64,000 bases of DNA from Bacteroidota bacterium (GTDB taxonomy: Bacteria; Bacteroidota; Bacteroidia; B-17B0; Aurantibacillaceae): positions 1 through 64,000 of the forward strand of contig JAHBTI010000003.1 in assembly GCA_019638705.1 (NCBI GenBank), in the 5' to 3' direction. The notes under the pieces are model-generated. The model ran no database searches and had not been told where the DNA came from. It saw only the letters and a list, made by a program, of their open reading frames with translations. Positions 1 through 9,183 of the stretch are shown here, in pieces; positions within the stretch are counted from its first letter, which is position 1, and the number at the start of each line of letters is the position of its first letter. The translations under genes were made by a program, and so were the position numbers.

Positions 1-2
1 CG

Positions 3-506
3 GCTATTGATTGGATTTCAAACGGACAAATAGAAGATTATATGTCCAAACACCAGCACCACCAAAACGCGAGTGCTTTGTGGCGGTATTTTCAAGATGT
101 GCTGTCGTGGGTAAAAGCAACGTTTACCAATTACCGTAAAGAAATGAAAGGTGTGGAATGGGGAACATTTTACAACGAGTTTAAAGACACTGTTTACGAC
201 ACCAAAAAAATTGAAAAAGAAATTGCCGAATTAATGCAAGACGAAGATGTAACCAAAAAGTCGGGTATTTACGGATATGTTTTAACGCGCAAAGAAAAAT
301 ATTTAAGTCTTCGCGCCTTCAGCGATAAACAAAAACGCGAAGCCTACGAACGGCAAAAAGGAATTTGTGTGAAGTGCAAAAAACATTTTGAGTTAAACGA
401 AATGGAAGCCGACCACATTACGCCATGGCACGAGGGTGGAAAAACAACGGCGGAAAATTGCCAAATGCTTTGTAAAGACGATAACCGAAGAAAATCGGGG
501 AAGTAA
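3..506 (+). CDS. HNH endonuclease, C-terminal part (5' end outside window)
   Basis: The frame is open to the left edge, so the gene starts upstream; the internal ATG at 42 is probably not the true start. The C-terminal 60 residues form an HNH nuclease fold: a CVKC zinc knuckle, then EADHITPWHEGG carrying the core His, NCQML, and a terminal NRRKSGK. The usual second zinc pair reads CKDD rather than CxxC, so one ligand may be missing. This C-terminus is typical of large DUF262/GmrSD-like proteins, in which an N-terminal DUF262 domain precedes the HNH nuclease; that is inference because the N-terminus is absent. The role may be restriction of foreign DNA. Confidence 0.75.
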   Translation, partial: AIDWISNGQIEDYMSKHQHHQNASALWRYFQDVLSWVKATFTNYRKEMKGVEWGTFYNEFKDTVYDTKKIEKEIAELMQDEDVTKKSGIYGYVLTRKEKYLSLRAFSDKQKREAYERQKGICVKCKKHFELNEMEADHITPWHEGGKTTAENCQMLCKDDNRRKSGK

Positions 507-521
507 GTGATGTTGAAAAAA

Positions 522-686
522 TTAAGCCACTGAAGATTTTTTCTTTTTAGCAGCAGTTTTGGCTCGTAGTTCGGCAGCATATTTAATGGCGGCAGCCTCG
601 CCGTCTTTTGTCATTGGTACCATCATTCCGGGTTCATCTTCGGGATTAAATGCCTTTTTACGTTTGGTTGTTTTTGTTGCTGCCAT
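522..686 (-). CDS. Small basic hypothetical protein (54 aa)
   Basis: A short ORF with ATG at 686 and TAA at 522. The product begins MAATKTTKRKKAFNPEDEPG, is rich in Lys and Ala, and ends in a basic tail (KTAAKKKKSSVA). It starts 18 nt after the stop of the GNAT-like gene upstream on the same strand, so the two are probably co-transcribed. There are no membrane segments and no recognised domain. Strongly basic ends suggest nucleic-acid binding or low structure, but this is inference. Coding status rests on tight spacing and continuous frame. Confidence 0.55.
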   Translation of the reverse strand: MAATKTTKRKKAFNPEDEPGMMVPMTKDGEAAAIKYAAELRAKTAAKKKKSSVA

Positions 687-704
687 AATGTAAATATACG
701 GTTT

Positions 705-1193
705 TTAAAAGTATAAATCAATTAGTTTTTTTGCGTTTTCGGTTTGTATAATCATACCGTTGCGCTGATATGGGTTTATTTCTGCACCAAAACGTTTGTA
801 ATAATCAAACAGCTTGTTTTTTGCTTCAAACCCAATAAAGCCGTCCATATCGTTATCAAAAGAATATTTACAACATAAAGCAATCATTGCTTTACCAATG
901 TTGCCATAAAGCGGATTTGGTTTTTTATTAATGTTGTTTACTTCCATGTTTTTACAAAGCAAAATACCAATGCTTGGCTTAAATGCTACAAAACCCTGTA
1001 TTACCTGTTCGGGTTGGTTTTCAATATGCAATTTATACACAATGTGTTTTTGTAAAAAAAGTTTTTCAAAGTCAAAACCAAAAAAATCTTTGTAAACCTT
1101 TATTTCACCAAGCGTGGCAGGGCTTGCAATAAGATTAAATTTTGTTTTTGTAATGTTAAACGTAGCCGCGTTTTTTAATCGGTATGTTTTCAT
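705..1193 (-). CDS. GNAT-like N-acetyltransferase family protein
   Basis: A 162-residue protein. The second half has a GNAT-like arrangement: a strand ending in IGILLCKNMEV, an acetyl-CoA loop-like segment (YGNIGKAMIALCCKYSF), then GFIGFEAKNKLFDYYKRFGAE, matching the late GNAT beta/alpha core where a Tyr lies near the acceptor. The N-terminal region has no recognisable motif. Substrate is unknown. It is followed by a 54-residue basic protein 18 nt downstream, a possible partner. The ATG at 1193 is the only good start. Confidence 0.6.
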   Translation of the reverse strand: MKTYRLKNAATFNITKTKFNLIASPATLGEIKVYKDFFGFDFEKLFLQKHIVYKLHIENQPEQVIQGFVAFKPSIGILLCKNMEVNNINKKPNPLYGNIGKAMIALCCKYSFDNDMDGFIGFEAKNKLFDYYKRFGAEINPYQRNGMIIQTENAKKLIDLYF

Positions 1194-1283
1194 GTGCTTG
1201 TAAAGTTATATAGATTTTTTCTTGAAAAGTACCCAAAACAAAAAAACCTCTCATTTCTGAAAGGCTTTTCTTTTTTCGTTCGG

Positions 1284-1357
1284 TCGGGGTGGCCAGATTC
1301 GAACTGACGACCTCCACATCCCAAATGTGGCGCGATACCGGGCTACGCTACACCCCG
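1284..1357 (-). tRNA. tRNA-Pro (anticodon TGG)
   Basis: Reading the minus strand, a 7-bp acceptor stem (CGGGGTG with CACCCCG, discriminator A) encloses a D arm, an anticodon stem CCACA/TGTGG with loop TTTGGGA (anticodon TGG), and a T arm with loop TTCGAAT. Length is 74 nt without CCA. It lies between the GNAT operon and guaA. Confidence 0.95.
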
Positions 1358-1490
1358 AATTCTCAATCACGTTTCCGTTTTTGAGGCTGCAAATATACTA
1401 ATATTCCACCCCGCACAAAAAAAATCGTTCGTTTTTATTAAAAATATTTAAGGCATGATTTCATACAGTTTTCCCCCGCAAATTAAATTG

Positions 1491-1498
1491 TATTTTTG
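1491..1498 (+). promoter_or_regulatory. Bacteroidetes -7 box (TATTTTTG) for guaA
   Basis: Exact match to the TAnnTTTG consensus of the Bacteroidetes housekeeping sigma factor. It ends only 6 nt before the guaA ATG at 1505, so the transcript would be leaderless or nearly so. No clear -33 TTTG is seen at the expected distance. Confidence 0.6.
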
Positions 1499-1504
1499 CT
1501 CTCT

Positions 1505-3034
1505 ATGCAAGAACAGATTCTGATTTTAGATTTCGGTTCTCAGTACACGCAGCTCATCGCCCGCCGTTTGCGGGAATTGAACGTGTATTGCGAAATTCAC
1601 CCTTACAATAAAATTCCAAAAATTACGCCCGACATTAAAGGCGTTATCCTTTCGGGAAGTCCGCACAGCGTGCGCGAAGAAAACCCGCCAAAGCCCGATT
1701 TGAGCGAAATTAAGGGCAAACTGCCTTTGCTCGGCGTGTGTTATGGTGCGCAATATTTGGCGCATTTTTACGGCGGCGAAGTCGGTAAATCCAATTCACG
1801 CGAATACGGTCGTGCGCATTTGGAATTTGCAGATAACGGCAATCCCTTGATGAAAGATGTTTCGCAAAACTCGCAAGTGTGGATGAGCCACGCCGACACG
1901 ATTTTATCCATTCCAAACAATTATAAAATTATTGCCAGCACGCACGACGTGAAAGTGGCGGCTTACGCTATTGAAAACGAAAAAACATTTTGTATTCAGT
2001 TTCACCCCGAAGTGTATCACAGCACAGAGGGAACACAATTATTGAAAAATTTTGTGTTTGACATTTGCGGCTGCAAAGGCTCTTGGACACCAAATTCGTT
2101 TGTGGAAACAAGCGTTGCCGATTTGAAAAAAACAATCGGTGATGATAAAGTTATTCTCGGTTTGAGCGGTGGTGTGGACAGCAGCGTGGCGGCAATGTTA
2201 TTACACAAAGCAATCGGAAAAAACTTGTATTGCATTTTTGTGGACAACGGTTTGTTGCGCAAAAACGAATTTGAAAGTGTGTTGGATTCATACAAGCACA
2301 TGGGCTTGAACGTGAAAGGCGTAAACGCAAAAAATAAATTTTACGATGCCTTGCACGGCACGTCAGACCCTGAAAAAAAACGCAAAGCAATCGGCAAAAT
2401 TTTTGTGGACGTATTTGACGAAGAATCAAAACTGATTACCGATGCCAAATGGTTGGCGCAAGGCACAATTTATCCCGATGTGATTGAAAGCGTGAGCGTA
2501 AAAGGTCCTTCGGCAACCATTAAATCACATCACAACGTTGGCGGTTTGCCTGATTACATGAAATTAAAAGTAGTTGAGCCTTTGCGAAGTTTGTTTAAAG
2601 ACGAAGTGCGCCGCGTAGGAAAAACATTAGGATTGGACGAAAATATTTTAAACCGCCACCCGTTTCCCGGTCCGGGATTAGCCATTCGCATACTCGGAGA
2701 AATTACCGAAGAGAAAGTGAGAATTTTGCAGGAAGTTGATGCTATTTTTATTAACGGTTTAAAATCTCACGATTTGTATTCGCAAGTTTGGCAAGCAGGC
2801 GCAATATTTTTACCCATCCAAAGTGTGGGCGTAATGGGCGATGAACGTACTTACGAAAATGTAGTTGCCTTGCGCGCAGTTTCTTCAACCGACGGCATGA
2901 CGGCGGATTGGTGTCATTTGCCTTACGAGTTTTTGGCAAAAATGAGCAACGAAATTATTAATAAAGTAAAAGGCGTAAATCGCGTTGTTTACGACATTAG
3001 TTCTAAACCGCCGGCTACGATTGAGTGGGAGTAA
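1505..3034 (+). CDS. guaA: GMP synthase (glutamine-hydrolysing)
   Basis: Converts XMP, ATP and glutamine to GMP in cytosolic purine synthesis. The 509-residue product has an N-terminal class I glutamine amidotransferase domain with nucleophile Cys79 (LLGVCYG) and the His167/Glu169 pair (FHPE). The ATP pyrophosphatase P-loop SGGVDSS is at 221-227. The C-terminal dimerisation domain ends in KPPATIEWE, the family signature. The ATG at 1505 is chosen over a TTG at 1496 because [13 protein letters not shown] matches the family start and the TTG overlaps the -7 box. Length is normal. Confidence 0.97.
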   Translation: MQEQILILDFGSQYTQLIARRLRELNVYCEIHPYNKIPKITPDIKGVILSGSPHSVREENPPKPDLSEIKGKLPLLGVCYGAQYLAHFYGGEVGKSNSREYGRAHLEFADNGNPLMKDVSQNSQVWMSHADTILSIPNNYKIIASTHDVKVAAYAIENEKTFCIQFHPEVYHSTEGTQLLKNFVFDICGCKGSWTPNSFVETSVADLKKTIGDDKVILGLSGGVDSSVAAMLLHKAIGKNLYCIFVDNGLLRKNEFESVLDSYKHMGLNVKGVNAKNKFYDALHGTSDPEKKRKAIGKIFVDVFDEESKLITDAKWLAQGTIYPDVIESVSVKGPSATIKSHHNVGGLPDYMKLKVVEPLRSLFKDEVRRVGKTLGLDENILNRHPFPGPGLAIRILGEITEEKVRILQEVDAIFINGLKSHDLYSQVWQAGAIFLPIQSVGVMGDERTYENVVALRAVSSTDGMTADWCHLPYEFLAKMSNEIINKVKGVNRVVYDISSKPPATIEWE

Positions 3035-3060
3035 GTGTGTTAATCCTGTCGTTAAAACTT

Positions 3061-3384
3061 CTATTTCAACACTCCAATCTCTTTCCCGATTTCCGAAAAT
3101 ATTTTTTTCACTTTTTGCGCAGTAGCATCGTCGCCTGTGGCGCGAAGATAGGTGTCGGTAAGCGTAACAATATTTTGATGATAAAATTTTTTCATCTCAT
3201 CAATGCTCATGTCTTTTGTCCACAAATCTATGCGCAGGGTATTGTTTTCTTTCTCGTCCCAAAGAGCAACCATAAGGCTTTTGCACTTGCTTTTTTCGCC
3301 CGAATCGGGTGCTTCCCATTCTATGTTATACGGCAAATGATTTTCATCAACGCTCACTTTAAATTTTATTTCAGTCGTCTTCAT
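3061..3384 (-). CDS. gldC: Gliding motility protein GldC
   Basis: A 107-residue cytoplasmic-type protein matching GldC: it starts MKTTEIKFKVSVDENHLPYN, has the family core TLRIDLWTKDMSIDEMKKFYHQ, and ends in a short helix. GldC is found widely in Bacteroidota with the gliding/T9SS gene set and is needed for gliding in Flavobacterium; its exact biochemical role is unclear. The internal ATG at 3384 fits the family better than the upstream one at 3405. It lies 90 bp downstream of the OmpA-family gene on the same strand, separated by a palindromic repeat. Confidence 0.88.
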   Translation of the reverse strand: MKTTEIKFKVSVDENHLPYNIEWEAPDSGEKSKCKSLMVALWDEKENNTLRIDLWTKDMSIDEMKKFYHQNIVTLTDTYLRATGDDATAQKVKKIFSEIGKEIGVLK

Positions 3385-3400
3385 TTTTTTATTGTTTCTC

Positions 3401-3470
3401 ACCACAAAGACACGGAGGACACGGAGTTTTTTATATTCTTTTTTCTCTGTGTTCTTTGTGTCTCTGTGGT
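3401..3470. repeat. Dispersed palindromic repeat, copy 1
   Basis: An imperfect inverted repeat with left arm 3401-3426 (ACCACAAAGACACGGAGG...) and right arm 3445-3470 (...TTTGTGTCTCTGTGGT) around a T-rich loop. It sits between the ompA-like stop and the gldC start. Related copies occur at 24484, 36136, 38783, 39206 and 49233. Confidence 0.8.
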
Positions 3471-3473
3471 TAT

Positions 3474-5393
3474 CTATTCTTCCAGTATTTTAAATTCTAT
3501 ACGGCGGTTTTGCGCGTGTTCGGCTTCGCTGCACGGTTGGTTATCGCCACAATTGTTTACTAATTTTGTTTCGCCGTAACCTTTTGAAATAATGCGTTTG
3601 GCGTTTACACCCGATTTTACAATGTATTCGCGCACCGTTTTGGCACGGTTCTCACTCAAGGTCATGTTGCTTAGTTCAGAGCCTTTGCTGTCGGTATGTG
3701 CGCCAATTTCAATTTTTAAAGCGGTGTTTGATTTCAGTACAAACACAATTTTGTCTAAAATATCTTTTGCCTGCGGCGTAATGTCCCACTTGGCTGTTTC
3801 AAACAAAATATTTTCGGTAATGTGTTTTTCCTGCGTTTGTGGTGCTTCTGTTTTTTGCTCACTTGATTTTTTTTGCTCACTTGGTTTACTCACCAAATCT
3901 AACCATGGGTCGTCTATTTCAATATCGCGCAGGCTCGATACTTCTGTTTCCAAAGGTTTGTAAGTAAATTTTAAACCTTTTTGATGTGTCATAATTTTAA
4001 TCAGGCTGTTATCGTTGCTGTAAATTAAAATGTTTTTAAACACATCTAAGGAGTTGTCTGAGTTTTCGGCACTCAAGAAAAAGCGTTTTAAAAACGGCAG
4101 ATATTTAAACTTAAATATGCCGAGATTGTCTGTAACCACACTGTCAATGGGTTGGTAATTGTCGTTCAGCAAAATAATTTTCAGTTTTCCGATGGGGTTA
4201 TTTATGTTGTCGCCATACACCGTGCCTCTCACGCCCATTTTCATTTCATTGTCTTCTATGGTAATATCGTTGTATTTTTTATCCATGTCGGCTGAACGAA
4301 ATTTCACTGACCACCTTTCGGCAATCAAAGAGTCTAATGTGGCAACGTATTTATCGTCTTTGCTCAGTAAATCAATTTTTGTGTCGTGTCCGGCTTCGTT
4401 TTTGTCAATGCAAATGTAGTAGGTGTTGTCGGGCTTAATGTCTTCAAACGCAAACGTGCCAAGGGGGGTAGTTTTTGTTTTTCTTAAAATGGTGTGATAG
4501 CTGTTGCAGAGGTACACCGTTTTTTCGGCAAAGAATTTTTTTTCTTTTGCCGATGATAAAATTAATTTGCCGCCAATGTTTGAGGTGTAATCATTGTCTA
4601 TAAAATCGGTTGTTCTGTTTTCCCAAGTTATGTTGCCGTTTAAGGGTTTCAGAGTGGCAACCACATTTTTTTTCGCATCAATAACTTTGTAAATTGCATC
4701 TAAATCGCCTGGGTCGTCTAATTCCATTCTTACCAAATCTATCTGCTCGGGTATAACGTTGTTAAACACAAATGCTCCGTAACGGTTGGTGAGTGTAGAT
4801 TTTATAACGCCGCCCTGCTTGTCTATCAGATACATTTTTTTATTTGCGGCAGGCAAATCGTTGCTTAACAAAATTTTTCCGGTAAATACTGATGAGCTTG
4901 TTTCTTCATTTTTTACCGCAACCGATTTTTTAATTATTCTTTCGGCAAAAGCCGTGTTGTATTCCGCATCATCAATCATTCTTTTGTTGCCGTCAAAAAT
5001 AATTTTGTAAAAGGCATCTTTAAAAACGGAGGTATCCACATCGTTGTCTTTGCGGTCATAAAAGGACACATCGCCCATGTGGAAATCCATGGTATAGTCG
5101 TGCTTTTCTTTTGGAACAGCATCACCGTAAATTTCCAAAAACATCACGGGGCTTTTCGGGTTATGAAAATATACCTGATATACTTTTCCAAACGGCACTT
5201 CCACCATAAAATCCGATTTTGATTTTGTGCTGAACGACTGAATGATTTTTCCGCTTTCTTTTTCTTTAATCGTAATTTGCGTGTTGGTTAGTTTCACGTT
5301 GTTGAGTTTGGTAACACCTATTACGGCAATTTCTGCACGACAAAACAAACTCAAAAATAAGATTGGTAGTAAAAGAGGGTTTAATTTTTTCAT
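3474..5393 (-). CDS. OmpA-family outer-membrane protein with carboxypeptidase-regulatory-like repeats
   Basis: A 639-residue secreted protein. The signal peptide is MKKLNPLLLPILFLSLFCRA, which decides the start at 5393 over an upstream ATG at 5447. The middle holds several Ig-like/carboxypeptidase-regulatory-like modules with 'G.F.F..I/LP' cores (TNRYGAFVFNNVIP, TPLGTFAFEDIKP, DNLGIFKFKYLPF). The last 115 residues are an OmpA C-terminal peptidoglycan-binding domain: NILFETAKWDITPQAKDIL, IEIGAHTDSKGS, LSENRAKTVREYIV, NRRIEF. It probably anchors the outer membrane to peptidoglycan. It resembles OmpA-like proteins linked to T9SS cargo in this phylum, but a T9SS role is inference. Confidence 0.85.
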   Translation of the reverse strand: MKKLNPLLLPILFLSLFCRAEIAVIGVTKLNNVKLTNTQITIKEKESGKIIQSFSTKSKSDFMVEVPFGKVYQVYFHNPKSPVMFLEIYGDAVPKEKHDYTMDFHMGDVSFYDRKDNDVDTSVFKDAFYKIIFDGNKRMIDDAEYNTAFAERIIKKSVAVKNEETSSSVFTGKILLSNDLPAANKKMYLIDKQGGVIKSTLTNRYGAFVFNNVIPEQIDLVRMELDDPGDLDAIYKVIDAKKNVVATLKPLNGNITWENRTTDFIDNDYTSNIGGKLILSSAKEKKFFAEKTVYLCNSYHTILRKTKTTPLGTFAFEDIKPDNTYYICIDKNEAGHDTKIDLLSKDDKYVATLDSLIAERWSVKFRSADMDKKYNDITIEDNEMKMGVRGTVYGDNINNPIGKLKIILLNDNYQPIDSVVTDNLGIFKFKYLPFLKRFFLSAENSDNSLDVFKNILIYSNDNSLIKIMTHQKGLKFTYKPLETEVSSLRDIEIDDPWLDLVSKPSEQKKSSEQKTEAPQTQEKHITENILFETAKWDITPQAKDILDKIVFVLKSNTALKIEIGAHTDSKGSELSNMTLSENRAKTVREYIVKSGVNAKRIISKGYGETKLVNNCGDNQPCSEAEHAQNRRIEFKILEE

Positions 5394-5439
5394 TCCTGCT
5401 TTTTTTGATAGAAAGATAAAAGTATGTGTTTTGAATTGC

Positions 5440-5940
5440 TTAGCCAAAATTTTCTTGCGAATATTTTTCTACAAGCAAGGTATCTTGGCAGTTTTTCAAT
5501 AATTCAGAAAGCGTTTTTTTTAAAACAGGGTGCATAACGGTTGGCGCAACATCGTTTAAGGGCACTAACACAAACCTGCGCTCATGAAGGCGCGGATGCG
5601 GAATTTCAAGGTTTTCTGCCGAAATAATTTCACCGTTAAACAGCAAAATGTCAATGTCCAAACTTCTGTCGGAATAGCGGTTTTCGCTGCGCGTTCTGCC
5701 CAACTCGCTTTCAATGTTTAAAATTTCTTTCAAAAGTTGCTGCGGGCTTAATGCGGTTTCCAAACTCACCACTTGGTTTAAATAATTTTTGTGGGAAACA
5801 AAACCCCACGCCTCCGTTTCGTAAACCGAAGATTGCTTTAAAACCCTGCCGCAGCTTTTTTGCAAAGCATTTACGGCGCGTTTCAAATTTTCCAAGCGGT
5901 TGCCTGTGTTGCCGCCCAAGCCCAAAAAAACAAGGTTCAT
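5440..5940 (-). CDS. folK: 2-amino-4-hydroxy-6-hydroxymethyldihydropteridine pyrophosphokinase
   Basis: Transfers pyrophosphate from ATP to 6-hydroxymethyl-7,8-dihydropterin in folate synthesis. The 166-residue product starts MNLVFLGLGGNTGNR (the FLGLGSN motif), has ESELGRTRSENRYSDRSLDIDILLF with the signature catalytic Asp residues, then IPHPRLHERRFVLVPL. Start is at 5940 rather than 5958 because the family begins at that Met. The gene lies 46 bp upstream of the OmpA-family gene and is divergent from sppA. Confidence 0.95.
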   Translation of the reverse strand: MNLVFLGLGGNTGNRLENLKRAVNALQKSCGRVLKQSSVYETEAWGFVSHKNYLNQVVSLETALSPQQLLKEILNIESELGRTRSENRYSDRSLDIDILLFNGEIISAENLEIPHPRLHERRFVLVPLNDVAPTVMHPVLKKTLSELLKNCQDTLLVEKYSQENFG

Positions 5941-5971
5941 ACTTTGTTGGTGTTTCAATGTGTTTAATACT

Positions 5972-5979
5972 TACTTTTG
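5972..5979 (+). promoter_or_regulatory. -7 box (TACTTTTG) for sppA
   Basis: Matches TAnnTTTG. It is 27 nt upstream of the sppA ATG, with a TTTGTTGG stretch about 23 nt further upstream that could supply the -33 element. Confidence 0.55.
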
Positions 5980-6006
5980 CTCCGCAAATAAAAACAATCA
6001 GAATTT

Positions 6007-7788
6007 ATGAAACAATTTTTCGGCGCATTTTTCGGTTCCATCATCGGTTTGGCAATTTCTGCCCTCATCATCGGCGGCATTATTGCGGCAGTTATCAGCA
6101 CAAGCATTTCTTCGCTTAAAGACACAGGCACAAAAGCAAGCCTGAAAGAAAATTCTATTTTAAAATTAGAGTTTAATGACCCGATTATTGACCGTCAGAA
6201 AAAAGAAGACCCGATTGAGGAATTAATTAAACGCGAAAAAAACGTGGGTTTAAACGCGCTCATTAAAAAAATTAACTATGCAAAAACCGATGATAAAATA
6301 AAAGGCATTTACCTTTCGTTTAAAAGTTTAAACGCAGGTTTTGCCACGCTAAACGAGTTGCGCGATGCGTTGGAAGATTTTAAAACATCGGGCAAATTTA
6401 TTTACAGCTATTCCGAGAATTACACGCAGGGCGATTATTATCTGGCTTCGGTGTCAAACAAAGTATTTCTCAATCCGCAGGGAAATTTTATTTGGAAAGG
6501 ATTAAGCGCAAATCTTATGTTCTTTAAAAAAATGTTTGAAAAATTAGATATAGAGATGCAAATTTTTCGTCACGGAAAATTTAAAAGTGCCGTAGAGCCT
6601 TTTATGTCAGATAAAATGAGTGCCGCCAACCGCCAGCAATACCAAGTGTTTTTGGGAAGTATTTGGAAACAAATTTTAGCCGACATTTCAAAAAGCCGCA
6701 ACATCAGCAGCGAAGAATTAAACCGCCTTGCCAATAATTTACACATACAATTCCCGGAAGATGCCGTAAACAAAAAAATGATTGATGCCGCCGCTTACGA
6801 GGACGAAGTAATTGCCGAACTGAAAAAGAAAATAGGGCTGAAAGAAAGCGACAAATACAAGTTTGTGAATATGGCAGATTACGAAGCCAAAGCAAAAAAA
6901 ACAAAAGATAAAGAAGAAAGCGACGAATTAAAATCAAACAAAATTGCCGTGATTTATGCCGTTGGCGAAATTGGCGGCGGCGAAGGCAACGATGAAACCA
7001 TTGGCAGCGACAGAATTGCCCGCGCCATTAAAGAAGCACGTTTAAACGATAAAATAAAAGCCATTGTATTGCGTGTAAACTCGCCCGGCGGCAGCGCGCT
7101 GGCAAGCGATGTGATTTGGCGCGAAGTTACGCTCGCCAAAAAAGAAAAACCTTTTGTGGTGAGCATGGGCGATTTGGCGGCAAGCGGTGGGTATTACATC
7201 AGTTGCGCGGCTGACAGAATTTTTGCGCAACCCAATACAATCACGGGGTCTATCGGTGTGTTTGGCGTTGTGCCAAACATTCAAAAAACATTGGAAAATA
7301 AATTGGGCATTACCACCGATACCGTAAAAACTAACAGCTTCAGCGATTTTTTCAGCGGCGTGCGCAGCTTATCGGAATTTGAACGCGACAAAGTTCAAAC
7401 AAGCGTGGAAAGAATTTACGACACCTTTACCAAACTTGTGGCGCAAGGCAGAGGCATGACACAAAGCGAAGTGGACAGTATTGGGCAAGGGCGCGTGTGG
7501 AGCGGAACTGACGCGTTGAAAATAAAATTGGTGGACGAGCTCGGCGGATTACATGATGCCATTGCTTATGCCGCCAAACAAGCAAAAATTGAAAATTACA
7601 AACTGGAAGAATTACCAAAACAAACAAGTTTAATTGACCAACTTACCAAAGAAAAACAAGAAGAGTTTGAAGAAGCCATGCTGAAAAAAAATCTCGGTTC
7701 AGCGTATATGTATTTAAAACAAGTGCGCAGCGTAATGAACATGAAAGGCGTGCAAGCGAGGCTGCCGTTTGAAATGGTAGTGGAATAA
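6007..7788 (+). CDS. sppA: Signal peptide peptidase SppA, 67K type
   Basis: A membrane-bound serine protease that cleaves released signal peptides. The 593-residue product has an N-terminal membrane anchor (residues 8-33) and two ClpP-like crotonase domains, as in the long E. coli type. The general base is Lys193 (GKFKSAVEPF), and the nucleophile is Ser393 in the second domain (AASGGYYISC), preceded by LRVNSPGGSALASD. The PNTITGSIGVFG motif follows. Length and the Lys/Ser spacing match the E. coli tetrameric type. It is divergent from folK and transcribed alone. Confidence 0.95.
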   Translation: MKQFFGAFFGSIIGLAISALIIGGIIAAVISTSISSLKDTGTKASLKENSILKLEFNDPIIDRQKKEDPIEELIKREKNVGLNALIKKINYAKTDDKIKGIYLSFKSLNAGFATLNELRDALEDFKTSGKFIYSYSENYTQGDYYLASVSNKVFLNPQGNFIWKGLSANLMFFKKMFEKLDIEMQIFRHGKFKSAVEPFMSDKMSAANRQQYQVFLGSIWKQILADISKSRNISSEELNRLANNLHIQFPEDAVNKKMIDAAAYEDEVIAELKKKIGLKESDKYKFVNMADYEAKAKKTKDKEESDELKSNKIAVIYAVGEIGGGEGNDETIGSDRIARAIKEARLNDKIKAIVLRVNSPGGSALASDVIWREVTLAKKEKPFVVSMGDLAASGGYYISCAADRIFAQPNTITGSIGVFGVVPNIQKTLENKLGITTDTVKTNSFSDFFSGVRSLSEFERDKVQTSVERIYDTFTKLVAQGRGMTQSEVDSIGQGRVWSGTDALKIKLVDELGGLHDAIAYAAKQAKIENYKLEELPKQTSLIDQLTKEKQEEFEEAMLKKNLGSAYMYLKQVRSVMNMKGVQARLPFEMVVE

Positions 7789-7933
7789 AGTTCCAAAAAC
7801 GCTAAAAGCATTTTCAAAAAATTACCGTTCACCGCCGCCTAATTACCGTTCACCGCCTACGGCTGTCATATTACCGACTGCCTCTTGCGGAGCGAAAATT
7901 CCTGCCATACTTTTACAAAAAAATTAAAGAGCA

Positions 7934-8800
7934 ATGGAAAATCAGGAACAAAATCCGGAAAAATTTGATAACAAATTTGACAACAATAAAATGTGGCGGG
8001 ATTTGGAAAAAACACGCCGTCGCGGAAAAATTATGGGCGGGCTTTTACTCGTGGCAATCGGCACAATTTTTTTGCTGCGCGAAGTGGGCGTAGAAATCCC
8101 AGACTGGTTGTTTACATGGAAAATGTTGCTTATCGGCATTGGCATAGTTACAGCCGTAAAACATAAATTCATGCACCCGAGCTGGGTGGTTTTGGTGGGC
8201 GTTGGCGGTGTTTTTCTGCTCACCGATTTTTATCCCGAAATGCACATCAAGCCTTTTATTATTCCCGTGCTGCTTATCATCATTGGCTTGGCAGTTATCT
8301 TCAAACCAAAAAACGCCCGCAGACGCGCCATGTTTCGTTACTTTAAAAAAATTCACGAGCAACAACACTATGCCAAACATCAAAGACATCAAAATCCTTT
8401 TGAACGCCGTCAACAAATGATGCACGAGCATTATAAAATGTGCGAACAAACCTTGAGCGATGATTACATTGACAGCTCTACATTTTTTGCAGGTGTGAAA
8501 AAAAATATCATTTCCAAAAAATTTACGGGCGGGGAAATCAGCAATGTGTTTGGCGGAACAGAATTAAATTTAATGCAAGCCGACATTGAGGAAAAAGCTA
8601 CCTTGGAAATTACCCAAGTGTTTGGCGGAACAAAATTGCTTGTACCTGCACATTGGGAAATAAAATCTGAAATTGTAGCGGTTCTTGGCAGCGTGGAAGA
8701 CAAACGCCCTGTGCAACCCAACGTGAGCAGCGAACCCGCAAAAACATTGGTGCTTGTTGGCACAGTAGTGTTTGGCGGCATTGAAATAAAAAGTTTTTAA
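7934..8800 (+). CDS. LiaF-like membrane protein (DUF5668 N-terminus, DUF2154-like C-terminus)
   Basis: 288 residues. After a charged N-terminus there are three to four short hydrophobic segments (about 35-50, 61-75, 80-95, 107-124), as in LiaI/LiaF-like proteins. A basic linker follows (KPKNARRRAMFRYFKK). The C-terminal 110 residues repeat a 'VFGGTEL/K' motif (NVFGGTELNL, QVFGGTKLLV, TVVFGGIEIKSF), typical of the cell-wall-active-antibiotic-response fold. In Firmicutes LiaF senses envelope stress through a two-component system; here a LytS/LytTR pair lies 400 bp downstream, so a stress-sensing role is plausible but inferred. About 145 bp upstream holds a short duplicated segment (ATTACCGTTCACCGCC) and no gene. 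Confidence 0.8.
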   Translation: MENQEQNPEKFDNKFDNNKMWRDLEKTRRRGKIMGGLLLVAIGTIFLLREVGVEIPDWLFTWKMLLIGIGIVTAVKHKFMHPSWVVLVGVGGVFLLTDFYPEMHIKPFIIPVLLIIIGLAVIFKPKNARRRAMFRYFKKIHEQQHYAKHQRHQNPFERRQQMMHEHYKMCEQTLSDDYIDSSTFFAGVKKNIISKKFTGGEISNVFGGTELNLMQADIEEKATLEITQVFGGTKLLVPAHWEIKSEIVAVLGSVEDKRPVQPNVSSEPAKTLVLVGTVVFGGIEIKSF

Positions 8801-8830
8801 TCAAAAAAATAATTCAAAAATCTCTCTCAA

Positions 8831-9175
8831 ATGAAAAAATATCTTGCCAAACTTATTTTTAATGTGAACATTGAAAACTCCGCCCACACAGAATTTGACG
8901 AACAAATTCGCATGATAGAAGCACATGATTTGGAAAGCGCATTCTTAAAAGCCCGTAACGTGGGGCGCAGAGAAGAAGAAAGTTTTATAAACAACAGCAA
9001 TCAATTAGTGAACTGGACATTTATTGATGTGTCTGAAATTTATTTGCTTGACACAATCAAAGACGGCGAGCAGGTGTATTCAAACACACGCAAAATAAAA
9101 GACAGCCATTCTTTTATTTCTTATGTCCGGCAAAAGTCTATGGAAATTCAGGCAAAAAATCTAACATTTGCTTAA
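8831..9175 (+). CDS. DUF4288 domain-containing protein
   Basis: 114-residue soluble protein. The start MKKYLAKLIFNVNIEN and the block 'F.EQIRMIEAHDLESAFLKARNVGRREEE' followed by 'W.FIDVSEIYLLDTIKDGEQVYSN' match the DUF4288 family, whose function is unknown. It starts 30 nt after the LiaF-like gene and ends 8 nt before the sensor kinase, so it is probably part of the same operon. Confidence 0.75.
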   Translation: MKKYLAKLIFNVNIENSAHTEFDEQIRMIEAHDLESAFLKARNVGRREEESFINNSNQLVNWTFIDVSEIYLLDTIKDGEQVYSNTRKIKDSHSFISYVRQKSMEIQAKNLTFA

Positions 9176-9183
9176 TTGCTTTT

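Noticed and set aside
3025..3579. 184-residue ORF on the plus strand across gldC and the ompA-like end
   Set aside because: It is antisense to gldC, and its middle is only a translation of the CACAAAG repeat (HHKDTEDTEFF...); no domain or start context.
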